A stretch of DNA of 64,000 nucleotides from Flavobacterium sp. LPB0248 (GCF_013388355.1 NZ_CP058246.1:1178001-1242000); one strand, 5' to 3'. Positions 48,644 through 57,261 are shown, counted from the stretch's first letter. Notes: generated from the letters alone by a model not told the origin. Numbers and translations: made by a program.

Positions 48644-48715
48644 CTTTGCCGAGTTACTTGCGAAGATTTGCTTCGCCTGTTCGCTATCGCTCGAGTCTCC
48701 TTACGTCGAAATGAC
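48644..48715 (-). repeat. dispersed repeat, reverse copy 2 with inserted module
   Basis: Same ends as copy 1, but 28 extra bases (48669-48696, beginning TGCTTCGCCTGTTCGCTATC) split GAAGATT from TCTCC. Confidence 0.8.
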
Positions 48716-48750
48716 AAATATTGCGGTTACTTTTTGAGCAATTTGGTTTT

Positions 48751-48822
48751 CTTTGCGGAGCTACTTGTGAAGATTTGCTTCGCCTGTTCGCTATCGCTCG
48801 AGTCTCCTTACGTCGAAATGAC
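48751..48822 (-). repeat. dispersed repeat, reverse copy 3 with inserted module
   Basis: Carries the same insertion at the same point as copy 2; the flanks differ slightly (GCGGAGCTACTTGTGA instead of GCCGAGTTACTTGCGA). Confidence 0.8.
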
Positions 48823-48922
48823 AAGATTGTGGATAATCGTAACTTAAAAACTAAAACTTTAAATAACAATTCACCTCAGAAAAATCATATATTTACTCTT
48901 CAATAAAATCAAAAAAATTAAA

Positions 48923-48930
48923 TACCTTTG
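48923..48930 (+). promoter_or_regulatory. -7 promoter element of the HTH gene (TACCTTTG)
   Basis: TAnnTTTG match ending only 5 bases before ATG 48936; transcripts would be leaderless or nearly so for that start. Confidence 0.5.
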
Positions 48931-48935
48931 AAATT

Positions 48936-49326
48936 ATGAGCACGACATCAAAACCAAAACATATCGGCAGAAACATTAGCCGAATCAGAGAGCTTAATGA
49001 AGCAAGAAGCCCTTGCAATTGCAATTGGTTTAAGCCAGCAAACTGTTTCTAACATTGAAGCAAGTGAAGCTGTAGATGAAGAAAGACTTATCGAAATTGC
49101 AAAAGCTTTAGGCGTAACTAAAGAAGCAATTGAAAATTTTTCTGAAGAATCTGTTTTTAATTTTTTTAATAACTTTCACGATCATAGCTCTATTAGTGGT
49201 GCACAAGGAATTAATAATAATTGCAATTTCAATCCACTTGACAAAGTTGTAGAACTTTACGAACGTTTGGTTCAGGCTGAAAAAGACAAAGTGGAATATT
49301 TAGAAAAATTACTAAAAGGGAAATAA
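48936..49326 (+). pseudogene. XRE-family HTH regulator with frameshifted N terminus
   Basis: The first frame gives MSTTSKPKHIGRNISRIREL from ATG 48936 and then runs out of frame; the remaining protein continues from ATG 48997 as MKQEALAIAIGLSQQTVSNI and on to EYLEKLLKGK (109 residues). Relatives I know read on through about two codons between these parts (typically REL-RG-MKQ), so about five bases seem deleted near 48995. The recognition helix is intact and the frame from 48997 is open, so a shortened repressor lacking helix 1 might still be made from the TTAATG junction. Confidence 0.7.
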
Positions 49327-49350
49327 TTCCTTAGAAATATAAATTTTACA

Positions 49351-49382
49351 AAAGCACAGAGATTTACTTTGTGCTTTTTTTA
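49351..49382 (+). terminator. intrinsic terminator of the HTH gene
   Basis: AAAGCACA (49351-49358) pairs with TGTGCTTT (49370-49377), followed by TTTT. Confidence 0.85.
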
Positions 49383-49396
49383 AGCCCAGAAACAAA

Positions 49397-49792
49397 ATGT
49401 CATATATTCTTCTTGCCCTTTTTATTGTCTTATTAAATTGCTCTATTTTTTATTTTCTAAAATCTGAAAATGGGTTAAAAAAAATACTTTTGTATGTATT
49501 AGTCTATTTTGTAATTGCAATAGTTTTTACCAAAATTTATACTTTACTAAACATCGAAGGAATGCCAAACGGTTTTGCCTTTTTTATCCTTTTAATGTTT
49601 AGCTGGTCAATCGTACTAATGCATTTTTTAAAAACCTTAAATAACAGAAGAGTAAATATTGCAAAACAATTACAGGTAGAAAACAATAAACTTATTAATT
49701 CTTCTGCTTATCTCACACTTATTACGGTCTCTATAACTGCCTTTCAATTGTATTTAATTTTATCAAAAACGATTAATGTTTTTAGAAGTTAA
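49397..49792 (+). CDS. small membrane protein of unknown function
   Basis: 131 residues with four hydrophobic segments (residues about 2-20, 29-48, 58-78 and 101-124) and a charged loop NNRRVNIAKQLQVENNKL between the last two. No family recognised. First of a run of small + strand genes. Confidence 0.7.
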   Translation: MSYILLALFIVLLNCSIFYFLKSENGLKKILLYVLVYFVIAIVFTKIYTLLNIEGMPNGFAFFILLMFSWSIVLMHFLKTLNNRRVNIAKQLQVENNKLINSSAYLTLITVSITAFQLYLILSKTINVFRS

Positions 49793-49885
49793 TTAGAATT
49801 TTAAAATTAAACTTGGCAAATAAAAAAAAACATTCAAAGTTTTAAAAATAAAACAGCTTTTTAACTCCAATAAACCACAAGTTCA

Positions 49886-50707
49886 ATGAAAAAAATTTTA
49901 GCAGTAGGACTACTTTTTTTTGCAATATCAAATATTATAGCACAAAGTAAATTTACTTTAGAAGAATCATTCTCAAATTACGATATTAAGTACGAAAAAA
50001 AAAGTAAAGATTGTGAATATAAAATCTACGTAGACAGTATTGGCACAACAAAATACACTCTCTTTTTAATTAAACTACCTAGCGGAAATAATTTTAAAAA
50101 CACTCATTCGGTATTGGTTTATAATGAAGTTGAAAGGAAGTCAACTTACTTTTTTCCAAAAGAAGAAAATAAAACTTCAAATTTAGATACGATATCTATG
50201 GTGGTCAAAAGTTTAATTTCTCAAAATTTTAAGCCCAAAAAAGATATTACGTTATCGGATAAAAACCTGAATAGCCAAATAATAAGTCAAGCTAATAGTA
50301 AAATTGCAGATTTAGTAAATAAAAATTATAAAAAATTCGCATTTTCATTGCATCCGTTTACACTAAAAGGGCAAAACTATAATGAGGCAGGTCAGAAATT
50401 ACAGGATGATTTTCTGCAAAGCAAAATAAACCTTACCTATTTGAAAGGAAAGTCTATTGTTACATCTCAAATAATCAATCATAATCAGCAACTAGAATGT
50501 CTGATGAAATGGGAACTTGATGTAAAAGCTGATAATCAGAATCAAAAATTGGTCTGGAATATTTTAGCAACTTCTATTGACGATGGCAAAAATTGGTTTT
50601 TTACAGAGTTTGGAAATAAAGAAGGTCTAGAAATTTTGGCAAATGATAAATTTATAAAACTGAATAAAATAATAATTTCTAAAATTACTCTCAATAGTTT
50701 TAAATAA
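49886..50707 (+). CDS. secreted protein of unknown function
   Basis: 273 residues. Signal peptide 1-20 (SNIIAQ). The mature chain is rich in Asn and Lys; the C-terminal half (KWELDVKADNQNQKLVWNIL, DDGKNWFFTEFG) looks beta-rich. No domain recognised. It ends 12 bases before the next gene, so the two are probably co-transcribed. Confidence 0.7.
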   Translation: MKKILAVGLLFFAISNIIAQSKFTLEESFSNYDIKYEKKSKDCEYKIYVDSIGTTKYTLFLIKLPSGNNFKNTHSVLVYNEVERKSTYFFPKEENKTSNLDTISMVVKSLISQNFKPKKDITLSDKNLNSQIISQANSKIADLVNKNYKKFAFSLHPFTLKGQNYNEAGQKLQDDFLQSKINLTYLKGKSIVTSQIINHNQQLECLMKWELDVKADNQNQKLVWNILATSIDDGKNWFFTEFGNKEGLEILANDKFIKLNKIIISKITLNSFK

Positions 50708-50719
50708 TCCCCAAAAGCA

Positions 50720-51172
50720 ATGAAACCTACAATCCTACTATCAACACTATTCCTACTATTTACAACAAATTTATTCAGCCAAACCCTATCCGATTTAAAA
50801 CTTAAACCAAAAGAAATTCCAAAAGGCGGTTATATGGTAAGCGATGGCAATATTTGCATAACGCCACAAGCTTGTAGTTTTTACAACGATATTGAAACCT
50901 ACAGTAACATTGTTGGAACTATAAAAAGTAAAGCCATTCAGAGTTTTAAAAGCAAAGCAGATCGCGGTTCTATTATGTATTTTGAGTTTGATCATATTTT
51001 TAAAGGCGATCGTTTTCTGCAAGGTTTACTTTGGGGAAAAGCAGGCGAGCCAACAGACGAACATCCGGAAGAATATGTTGTAAAAGGAAAATTTCTTATC
51101 ATTTGGAGTTTGAAGGCAGATAGTCCGCTAAAAGAAAAATCGGAAACTAAAATAGAAACGCTTTTACCATAA
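50720..51172 (+). CDS. secreted protein of unknown function
   Basis: 150 residues. Signal peptide ends near NLFSQ (21). Mature part with GGYMVSDGNICITPQACSFY (two cysteines that could form a disulfide) and MYFEFDHIFKGDRFLQGLLW. No family recognised. Confidence 0.7.
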   Translation: MKPTILLSTLFLLFTTNLFSQTLSDLKLKPKEIPKGGYMVSDGNICITPQACSFYNDIETYSNIVGTIKSKAIQSFKSKADRGSIMYFEFDHIFKGDRFLQGLLWGKAGEPTDEHPEEYVVKGKFLIIWSLKADSPLKEKSETKIETLLP

Positions 51173-51231
51173 AATCCTAATCAGAGCTTCATTTTAAATG
51201 CTTAATTTTGCTCGATAAAAAATAATACAAA

Positions 51232-51597
51232 ATGAAACCACAAGTACGAATCCTAATTTATTCTATTCTTTTCTTTTTATACCTTACTTCTACGCATTTT
51301 TTTCTTGAATTAAATGAGAAATTTAAAGGTGATGGTTTTGTAACTTTAGGAGTTGGCTTTGGTATTCTAAATCTTATTTATGCTTTTACAGCCCTAAAAT
51401 GGAAACCTTTGCTTAATGTACTTTGCGCTGTCGGAATTGCAGCTTTGGCTATGTTTTTGGCCTTACAGTTTACCAATTTGCATCTGCTTGTCAATTACGA
51501 TCCGTATCAGGTTAAAACGGCCATTTTTGCTAATGCTGTTTTCTCAATTATCTTTTGGGAAATTGTGTATCAGGTGAAGATTAGGAAATCCAAATAA
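51232..51597 (+). CDS. small membrane protein, tandem paralogue 1
   Basis: 121 residues with four predicted membrane segments. The final part AIFANAVFSIIFWEIVYQVK is almost identical to the same region of the next gene, so the two arose by local duplication. Function unknown. Confidence 0.72.
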   Translation: MKPQVRILIYSILFFLYLTSTHFFLELNEKFKGDGFVTLGVGFGILNLIYAFTALKWKPLLNVLCAVGIAALAMFLALQFTNLHLLVNYDPYQVKTAIFANAVFSIIFWEIVYQVKIRKSK

Positions 51598-51632
51598 TTT
51601 TTTGAAATTTTACTAAAAAAGAAAAAGCAAAA

Positions 51633-51992
51633 ATGAAATTAAAAGCTAGAATCTTGATCTATTTGATAATGCTTATAGTGTATTTTTTTGCTGCTTCCTT
51701 TTTGTTTGAACTTTCCGATAGACTAAATAGTAATTTTTTTATTACTGTAAGTTTTGGATATACATTCTTAAATATTATTTATGCTTGTTTTGTTTTGAAA
51801 TGGAGCTTATTATTAAATATTATTTGTTCATTCCTAATTGCATTTTTAAGTGTATTTTTGGCTATAAAAGCAGGAGAAATGCTTTTGTTTAGAACATTCA
51901 CTGAGAATGTCCAAACCGCCATTTTTGCCAATGCCATTTTTTCTATTATTTTCTGGGAAATTGTATATCAGATGAAGATTAGGAAAAAATGA
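51633..51992 (+). CDS. small membrane protein, tandem paralogue 2
   Basis: 119 residues, four membrane segments, ending AIFANAIFSIIFWEIVYQMK like its neighbour. The first halves are only loosely alike, so the duplication is not recent. It overlaps the next gene by 4 bases (ATGA). Confidence 0.72.
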   Translation: MKLKARILIYLIMLIVYFFAASFLFELSDRLNSNFFITVSFGYTFLNIIYACFVLKWSLLLNIICSFLIAFLSVFLAIKAGEMLLFRTFTENVQTAIFANAIFSIIFWEIVYQMKIRKK

Positions 51993-52438
51993 AAAATATA
52001 ATTCTAGCTCATGTTCTAGTTTGCATTTTTATATTTACAATGCTAGCGGTGACTAATCCTTTTTTGGTTTTTTTATTCTTCTTTATAACCTTGATAATAT
52101 ATATCTACTCAGGATTTATTACTATAATAAAGGACAATAAAAAAATAAAATACTGTATTCTTGGCTTAATTGGTATAATCTTTTTTATTGCTTCTCTTAT
52201 TATTAGTCCAAATCAGCTTCCAAATAAGAACATAGAATCAAGTTATGTCTGGACTGGTATGCAATTATATATATTTCCTTTTGAATGGCCCCTTTTTACA
52301 ATATTCCCTAACTTTTTAAAATACCCTTCTTTTATAGAAAGAACTGGATTCTATTTAATCGAAATTATTATAATTGGAATATTGCCACTCTTAGGAGCAC
52401 TTTTAAGAGAAAGACTTCAATCTTCAAAAATTCGATAG
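51989..52438 (+). CDS. membrane protein of unknown function
   Basis: 149 residues, four or five hydrophobic segments; overlaps the preceding gene by four bases, so translational coupling is likely. No family recognised. Together 51232-52438 form a three-gene membrane protein cluster. Confidence 0.7.
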   Translation: MKNIILAHVLVCIFIFTMLAVTNPFLVFLFFFITLIIYIYSGFITIIKDNKKIKYCILGLIGIIFFIASLIISPNQLPNKNIESSYVWTGMQLYIFPFEWPLFTIFPNFLKYPSFIERTGFYLIEIIIIGILPLLGALLRERLQSSKIR

Positions 52439-52580
52439 CAGTTTTAATATTAAAACAATTCGCTCTTTTTGAATCTCTAAATTAAAAATGAACTGAAAGA
52501 CTGCTTAACTACAATAAAAAGCAATCTATTTTCGTACGTAATTTTTTATATTAGCATTTTAAAATTTATCTAAGCCTAAT

Positions 52581-53132
52581 ATGAAAATTAGAACTCTACT
52601 CCTTTTGTCTGTACTTACTATTTCTTGTAAAAAAGAAGCAAAAACAGAAACTTCTAAAATTGCTCCAAAAGATTCTTTGAAAGCAACTGAAAAGAAAGAA
52701 CTAGAAACACAAGAAGCAGATACGATTGTGTTATCTACAAAACATAAAACCAATAAAATCTTATGTGATCTTGACGGAGATAATTTAGATGAAACTGTAG
52801 AAATTTTCAGAAGTACCAAAAATGATAAAAGCGGTCTAAAAATAACTTTCGGAAACGGAAAAAGAACTGATTATTTAGGCTTTGGAAATGATATTTTAGG
52901 ACAAGGTTTTGACGAAATTGATTGGGCAGGAATATTTGAAAAAGCGCCCAAAAATGAGGTTTATTTTGAAAATGTAAATGAAGACGGAGAAATCATTGGC
53001 GAAGAACAAGTTGCAGAAGAAGACAAAATAAAATTGCCAAACGACGGAATCTTCATTCACGCCGAAGAAAGTTGCGGAGGCGGCGTTATTTATCTTAAAA
53101 ATGGAAAATACGAATGGATTCAGCAGGAATAA
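52581..53132 (+). CDS. lipoprotein of unknown function
   Basis: 183 residues. Signal MKIRTLLLLSVLTISC with lipid Cys16; then a low-complexity Lys/Glu/Thr spacer to about residue 50. The folded part opens with CDLDGDNLDETVEIFRS, a calcium-loop-like DxDGDxxDE segment of the FG-GAP/VCBS kind. No further domain recognised. Confidence 0.72.
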   Translation: MKIRTLLLLSVLTISCKKEAKTETSKIAPKDSLKATEKKELETQEADTIVLSTKHKTNKILCDLDGDNLDETVEIFRSTKNDKSGLKITFGNGKRTDYLGFGNDILGQGFDEIDWAGIFEKAPKNEVYFENVNEDGEIIGEEQVAEEDKIKLPNDGIFIHAEESCGGGVIYLKNGKYEWIQQE

Positions 53133-53167
53133 ATTAATCGTAATTTAACTTCTAAACTATTTTGAAT

Positions 53168-53635
53168 ATGAAAACTACAACCGAAATTGCAAATCGTTTT
53201 AGAGAAGTCATTTTAAACGGAACTTGGATTGCAAACACCAATTTTAAAGATCAGCTAGAAAATCTGGATTGGAAAATTGCAGTTAGTTCGATTCAGGATT
53301 TAAATACGGTTGCAGCTCTCGCTCAACATGTTCATTATTATATAAGAGGAATTAATCAGGTTTTTAAGGGTGGAACATTAGATATTAAAGATCAATTTAG
53401 CTTTGACTTTCCTCCTATTCTTTCGCAAGAACAATGGAATAGTTTTCTAAATCAATTTTGGAATGACGCCGAAGAGTTTGCTTCTTTCATCGAAAAAATG
53501 TCCGACGAAAACCTCAATGAAGTTTTTGTAGATAACAAATACGGAACTTACAAAAGAAATATCGAAGCCATGATTGAACATAGCTATTATCATTTAGGGC
53601 AGATTGTTTTAATTAAAAAACAAATAACAAACTAA
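53168..53635 (+). CDS. DinB-family protein
   Basis: 155 residues from ATG 53168 (a TTG 6 bases earlier is less likely). Helical bundle with the metal histidines in AALAQHVHYYIRGI and IEHSYYHLGQIVLIKK. Same general family as the gene at 18205 but with low similarity, so they are not recent duplicates. Exact activity unknown. Confidence 0.82.
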   Translation: MKTTTEIANRFREVILNGTWIANTNFKDQLENLDWKIAVSSIQDLNTVAALAQHVHYYIRGINQVFKGGTLDIKDQFSFDFPPILSQEQWNSFLNQFWNDAEEFASFIEKMSDENLNEVFVDNKYGTYKRNIEAMIEHSYYHLGQIVLIKKQITN

Positions 53636-53656
53636 AAATCAAACAGTAGTATAATA

Positions 53657-54145
53657 ATGAAAAGCTATATTTTAATACTAATAAGCCTTTTTTGTCTAAC
53701 AAGCTGCAAAGATTCTAATAAAATAGAAAGAGAAGGCGAACCAACAATTTACAGCGTAGAAAGTGAAGATCCAGAAATGAATGCTGCAATTTTGGAAGCA
53801 AATAAAACTCTAGATGAATTCAATAAAGGATTGTCTAATTTTAATGCCGATAGCCATTCTTTAAAAGTTAAATTTTCTAATTCAAAAGGCATAGAACATA
53901 TGTGGATTGGAGAAATTAAGTATATCGATGGAAATTATTCTGGAATTTTAAACAGTGATCCCGAATACATTACAGAATATAAAGCAGGCGACAAAATCGA
54001 TATTGAAACTTCTAAAATTAGTGACTGGATGTATCTTATAAAAGGCAAACTATATGGAGGTTATACCATTCGTGTTTTAAGAGACCGAATGAGTGAAGAA
54101 GAACGAAAAGTATTTGACGAAGAAAGCGGTATGCTGATAGATTAA
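53657..54145 (+). CDS. DUF2314-domain lipoprotein
   Basis: 162 residues. Signal ends at LTSC17. The domain DUF2314 is visible as LKVKFSNSKGIEHMWIGEI, a GDKIDIETSKISDWMYLIKG core and GGYTIRVLRDRMSEEER. These proteins occur widely but have no known activity. It is one of three consecutive lipoprotein genes (53657, 54190, 55058). Confidence 0.82.
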   Translation: MKSYILILISLFCLTSCKDSNKIEREGEPTIYSVESEDPEMNAAILEANKTLDEFNKGLSNFNADSHSLKVKFSNSKGIEHMWIGEIKYIDGNYSGILNSDPEYITEYKAGDKIDIETSKISDWMYLIKGKLYGGYTIRVLRDRMSEEERKVFDEESGMLID

Positions 54146-54189
54146 TTTTTCTTTAAATAAAAAAACTACTCAACTATTAAATTGTATAA

Positions 54190-54906
54190 ATGCGTTTCAT
54201 CAAAAAAATTACAATCCTATTATTAGCTATCGTTCTTTTTTCAAGTTGCAAATCAGATAAAAAAGAGGAAATTAAAACTTCTGCGTCAACTGAGAAATCA
54301 ACAGAAGAACCTTTTGTTTTAACTGTTGAAAAAATTGATTCAACTCAATTTCCTAAATCAATACAATATGAAGGTCATATTAAAAATGCTGTTCGCTGGA
54401 AAGACAAATCAGGAGATAATATCGTAATTACTACTGAAACAGGTTACCACATCAATAAAAAGTTCGTACACGAAACAGATGGCTCTGATGCCGAATTATT
54501 TGCCTACCATTATATCATTTCAGAAAATCAAGCTAAGCAAACTTGGCGAGTTTACGATTTCATTTCAGATTGTCCTGTCGATCTTGTTGCTTCGTTTATT
54601 AAAGACACATTTCAAGTTACAGATTTGAACAACAACGGAATTGCTGAAGTCTGGCTTATGTATAAAACCGTTTGCCACGGAGATGTAAGTCCGTCTGAGA
54701 TGAAAATTATTATGTACGAAGGAAACACAAAATATGCAATGCGCGGCGAGAATAAAGTTCAAATAGGAGTTGCAGATAATGGTGAAAAGCAATTTCAAGG
54801 CGGCGAATTCAAGTTTGATGAAAACTTTAAAAAAGGTCAAAAAGTTTTTAAGGAGTTTGCTCAGAAATTATGGAATGATAACTTGATCGAAACATGGGAA
54901 GATTAG
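54190..54906 (+). CDS. lipoprotein of unknown function
   Basis: 238 residues. Signal ends at LFSSC20, followed by a Ser/Thr/Lys/Glu spacer. The core has VTDLNNNGIAEVWLMYKTVC, another calcium-loop-like repeat, and KIIMYEGNTKYAMRGENKV. I recall flavobacterial relatives labelled as linked to surface polysaccharide synthesis, but the sequence itself does not show an activity. Confidence 0.72.
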   Translation: MRFIKKITILLLAIVLFSSCKSDKKEEIKTSASTEKSTEEPFVLTVEKIDSTQFPKSIQYEGHIKNAVRWKDKSGDNIVITTETGYHINKKFVHETDGSDAELFAYHYIISENQAKQTWRVYDFISDCPVDLVASFIKDTFQVTDLNNNGIAEVWLMYKTVCHGDVSPSEMKIIMYEGNTKYAMRGENKVQIGVADNGEKQFQGGEFKFDENFKKGQKVFKEFAQKLWNDNLIETWED

Positions 54907-54989
54907 ATGTGTCTGCGATAGCAGATGCAAAAGATATACCATACAGCGGGACAGATGTTTATTTTGAAAACTGCATTTCTGCTCCTTAA
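54894..54989 (+). CDS. tiny open frame or gene remnant
   Basis: 31 codons, ATG 54894 to TAA 54987-54989, overlapping the end of the previous gene by 13 bases in another frame. The product (MGRLDVSAIADAKDIPYSGT and on) has a protein-like composition with no low-complexity bias, unlike normal spacer DNA here. It may be the tail of a deleted gene or a coincidence. Confidence 0.2.
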   Translation: MGRLDVSAIADAKDIPYSGTDVYFENCISAP

Positions 54990-55030
54990 ATAAATTAGAA
55001 AAAGGCATAGTTGTTGAAAGTTAAATAAAA

Positions 55031-55038
55031 TATATTTG
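55031..55038 (+). promoter_or_regulatory. -7 promoter element (TATATTTG)
   Basis: Perfect match 19 bases before the ATG at 55058; TTG at 55011-55013 is 17 bases upstream. Confidence 0.65.
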
Positions 55039-55057
55039 CAACTTCAAAAAACACACT

Positions 55058-56245
55058 ATGCAAAAAATTACTTTTTTCGTTTCTATATTGTTTTTAGCCC
55101 TTTCTTCTTGTGGGGTAAAAACAACACAATCAATGCTTAGCGATGGAAATTACGACGGTGCAATTGATCGCGCGGTTGAGGCACTTCGTACCAAAAAAGA
55201 TTCTAAAGGAAAACAAGATTATGTTTATCTGCTTGAAGAAGCTTTTGCAAAAGCCAAAGATCGCGATTTGCGTAATTTGGAAATGCTGAATAAAGAAAAT
55301 AATCCTGCAAATGCTGAACGCATTTATAATACTTATGTACAGCTGAATAATCGTCAAGAAAAAATTAGACCAATTTTGCCTTTGCCTTTATTGAAGCTGG
55401 GAAGAAATGCTAATTTTCCGTTTGATAATTATTCGAATGAGATTGTAAACAGTAAAAATGCGCTTTCTAAGTATTTATATGAAAACGCTTCTACGCTTTT
55501 AAAATCAAACAACAAATTGGATTTCAGAAAAGCATACGACGATTTTGCTTATTTGGAAAGCATTAACCCTGGCTACAAAAACACCAAAAAACTGATGGAC
55601 GATGCTCAGTTTAAAGGAACTGATTTTGTAGATGTTTATGCCAAAAACGAAACCGAAATGGTGATTCCGAAAATGCTTCAGGAAGATTTATTAGATTTTA
55701 AAACCTACGGTTTGAATGATAAATGGACGGTTTACCACAGCGCAAGACAAAAAAATGTAACATACGATTATAGTCTAATTTTGAGTTTCAGACAAATTGC
55801 GATTTCGCCAGAACAAATTAAAGAGAAAGAATTTGTTAAGGAAAGACAAGTTAAAGATGGTGTAAAAACGCTTTTGGACAGCCGCGGAAGACCTGTAAAG
55901 GATAGTTTAGGCAAAGAAATTAAAGTGGATAATTATAAAACACTTCGCGCAACAGTTTATGAATTCAGACAGTTTAAGTCTTGTCTGGTAACGGCAAAAG
56001 TTGATTATATCGATTTAAAAAGCAATCAGCTGGTGCAAACTTTCCCAATAAGCAGTGAATATGTTTTTGAGAATGTTTATTCCACTTACAAAGGAAATAG
56101 AAATGCCTGTGACGATAATTATCTTGGGTATTTTGACAAACGTGCTGTTGCGTTTCCAAACAATGAACAAATGGTCTATGATACAGGTGAAGATCTGAAA
56201 GCTAAGCTGAAAGATATCATTGTAAAAAATAAATTTAGACGGTAA
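55058..56245 (+). CDS. conserved Bacteroidota lipoprotein with TPR-like start
   Basis: 395 residues. Signal ends at LALSSC18. Residues 25-115 are helical (NYDGAIDRAVEALRTKKDS), resembling tetratricopeptide repeats. The C-terminal part is beta-rich with a cysteine pair at FKSCLV and NRNACDD. No known function; the size and pattern fit a surface or periplasmic scaffold protein. A terminator follows. Confidence 0.75.
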   Translation: MQKITFFVSILFLALSSCGVKTTQSMLSDGNYDGAIDRAVEALRTKKDSKGKQDYVYLLEEAFAKAKDRDLRNLEMLNKENNPANAERIYNTYVQLNNRQEKIRPILPLPLLKLGRNANFPFDNYSNEIVNSKNALSKYLYENASTLLKSNNKLDFRKAYDDFAYLESINPGYKNTKKLMDDAQFKGTDFVDVYAKNETEMVIPKMLQEDLLDFKTYGLNDKWTVYHSARQKNVTYDYSLILSFRQIAISPEQIKEKEFVKERQVKDGVKTLLDSRGRPVKDSLGKEIKVDNYKTLRATVYEFRQFKSCLVTAKVDYIDLKSNQLVQTFPISSEYVFENVYSTYKGNRNACDDNYLGYFDKRAVAFPNNEQMVYDTGEDLKAKLKDIIVKNKFRR

Positions 56246-56267
56246 TTATATAACATGATTATAAAAA

Positions 56268-56299
56268 GAAAGGCGCATTTTTGATGTGCCTTTTTTTTT
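56268..56299 (+). terminator. intrinsic terminator after the TPR-like lipoprotein gene
   Basis: AGGCGCAT (56271-56278) pairs with ATGTGCCT (56284-56291, one G-U pair), then TTTTTTTT. Confidence 0.85.
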
Positions 56300-56337
56300 G
56301 CTTTAAACTTTTTCATTAAAAAAAATGTCTTTTTAAA

Positions 56338-56381
56338 TTGCACAACCAAAAAGTTGCGTATATTTGCAACTGATTAGTTGC
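56338..56381 (+). promoter_or_regulatory. arsR promoter with overlapping operator half-sites
   Basis: TTG (56338-56340), 18 bases, TATATTTG (56359-56366). Three alternating half-sites surround the -7: AGTTGC (56352-56357), GCAACT (56366-56371) and AGTTGC (56376-56381), forming two inverted pairs with spacers of 8 and 4 bases. A dimeric repressor bound here would block RNA polymerase. Confidence 0.65.
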
Positions 56382-56399
56382 TAATAAATATTCAAAAAA

Positions 56400-56726
56400 A
56401 TGAAAAGAGATATTTTTCAAGCTATTGCCGATCCGACGAGAAGAGCAATATTAGTTTTGATTTCTTCAACTGCATTAACTCCAAATGCTATTGCAGAGCA
56501 GTTTCAAACTACAAGACAAGCGGTTTCTAAACACATTAAAATATTGAATGAATGTGATTTATTGGAAGAAAAAAAATTGGGCAGAGAAATTTATTATCAG
56601 CTCAAAATTGATAAAATGAAAGAAGTTGATCAATGGCTAGAGCAATTTAAAGCAATTTGGGAACAGCGTTTTAGCCAATTGGATCAGGTATTACTTAACT
56701 TAAAATCTAAAGAAAATGAAAACTGA
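56400..56726 (+). CDS. ArsR-family winged-helix regulator
   Basis: 108 residues. ADPTRRAILVLI (11-22) and the recognition helix TRQAVSKHIKILNECDLL are characteristic of the ArsR group that is usually encoded with an SRPBCC protein. It lacks the cysteines of metal-sensing ArsR, so the ligand is probably organic or none. It overlaps the following SRPBCC gene by 11 bases. Confidence 0.92.
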   Translation: MKRDIFQAIADPTRRAILVLISSTALTPNAIAEQFQTTRQAVSKHIKILNECDLLEEKKLGREIYYQLKIDKMKEVDQWLEQFKAIWEQRFSQLDQVLLNLKSKENEN

Positions 56727-57213
56727 CTTATTAATGAATTTTTCTGTAGACAAGGAAAATAAAACGGTGAATGTAAAACGCGAATTTGATGCACCATTGT
56801 CAAACGTTTGGTCTGCTTGGACAGAAGCCGAAATTCTAGATTTGTGGTGGGCACCAGCTCCGTTTAAATCTAAAACCAAAAACATGGAGTTTAAAGAAGG
56901 CGGAAAAAGATTGTATGCCATGGTTGGGCCTGATGGTAAAGAAAGCTGGAGTTATTTTGTGTATTCTTCGATTTCTCCTAAAACAAACTTTAAACACTCT
57001 GCTACTTTTTCTGATGCAGAAGGAAATCCGAATTCTGAATTTGGAAGTTCATATTGGGACATCACTTTTTCTGAACAAGGCAATTCGACAATTGTTGATA
57101 TTTTAATTAGACGTGACAGTTTTGAAGAACTGCAAAAAATAATTGAAATGGGCTTTAGAGAAGGATTTACTTCTGCAATGCAAGGCTTGGACAAAATCTT
57201 AGCCAAAAAATAA
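56716..57213 (+). CDS. SRPBCC (AHSA1-like) protein, copy 1
   Basis: 165 residues. START/Bet v1-like fold with VKREFDAPLSNVWSAWTEAE and LDLWWAPAPFKSKTKNMEFK, the standard start of Activator-of-Hsp90-homologue 1 proteins, which have a hydrophobic ligand cavity. Translationally coupled to the ArsR regulator, which likely controls it. Ligand unknown. The next gene is a duplicate. Confidence 0.9.
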   Translation: MKTDLLMNFSVDKENKTVNVKREFDAPLSNVWSAWTEAEILDLWWAPAPFKSKTKNMEFKEGGKRLYAMVGPDGKESWSYFVYSSISPKTNFKHSATFSDAEGNPNSEFGSSYWDITFSEQGNSTIVDILIRRDSFEELQKIIEMGFREGFTSAMQGLDKILAKK

Positions 57214-57261
57214 AATCTGTTGATCTTAATTAACTAGTAACGAATTTAAAATCTAAAGAAA

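Larger units (their letters stand above)
48553..48922. other. repeat-filled intergenic stretch
   Basis: 370 bases without a credible gene. It holds three reverse-oriented copies of the 45-base dispersed repeat, separated by GGTTACTTTTTGAG-like spacers, and ends in AT-rich DNA before the HTH gene promoter. Two of the three copies contain the hairpin module also found in the cassette-array repeats. Confidence 0.75.

Noticed and set aside
48837..48922. Small gene before the HTH regulator
   Set aside because: Frames in this stretch consist of repeat sequence and AT-rich spacer without a protein-like pattern.
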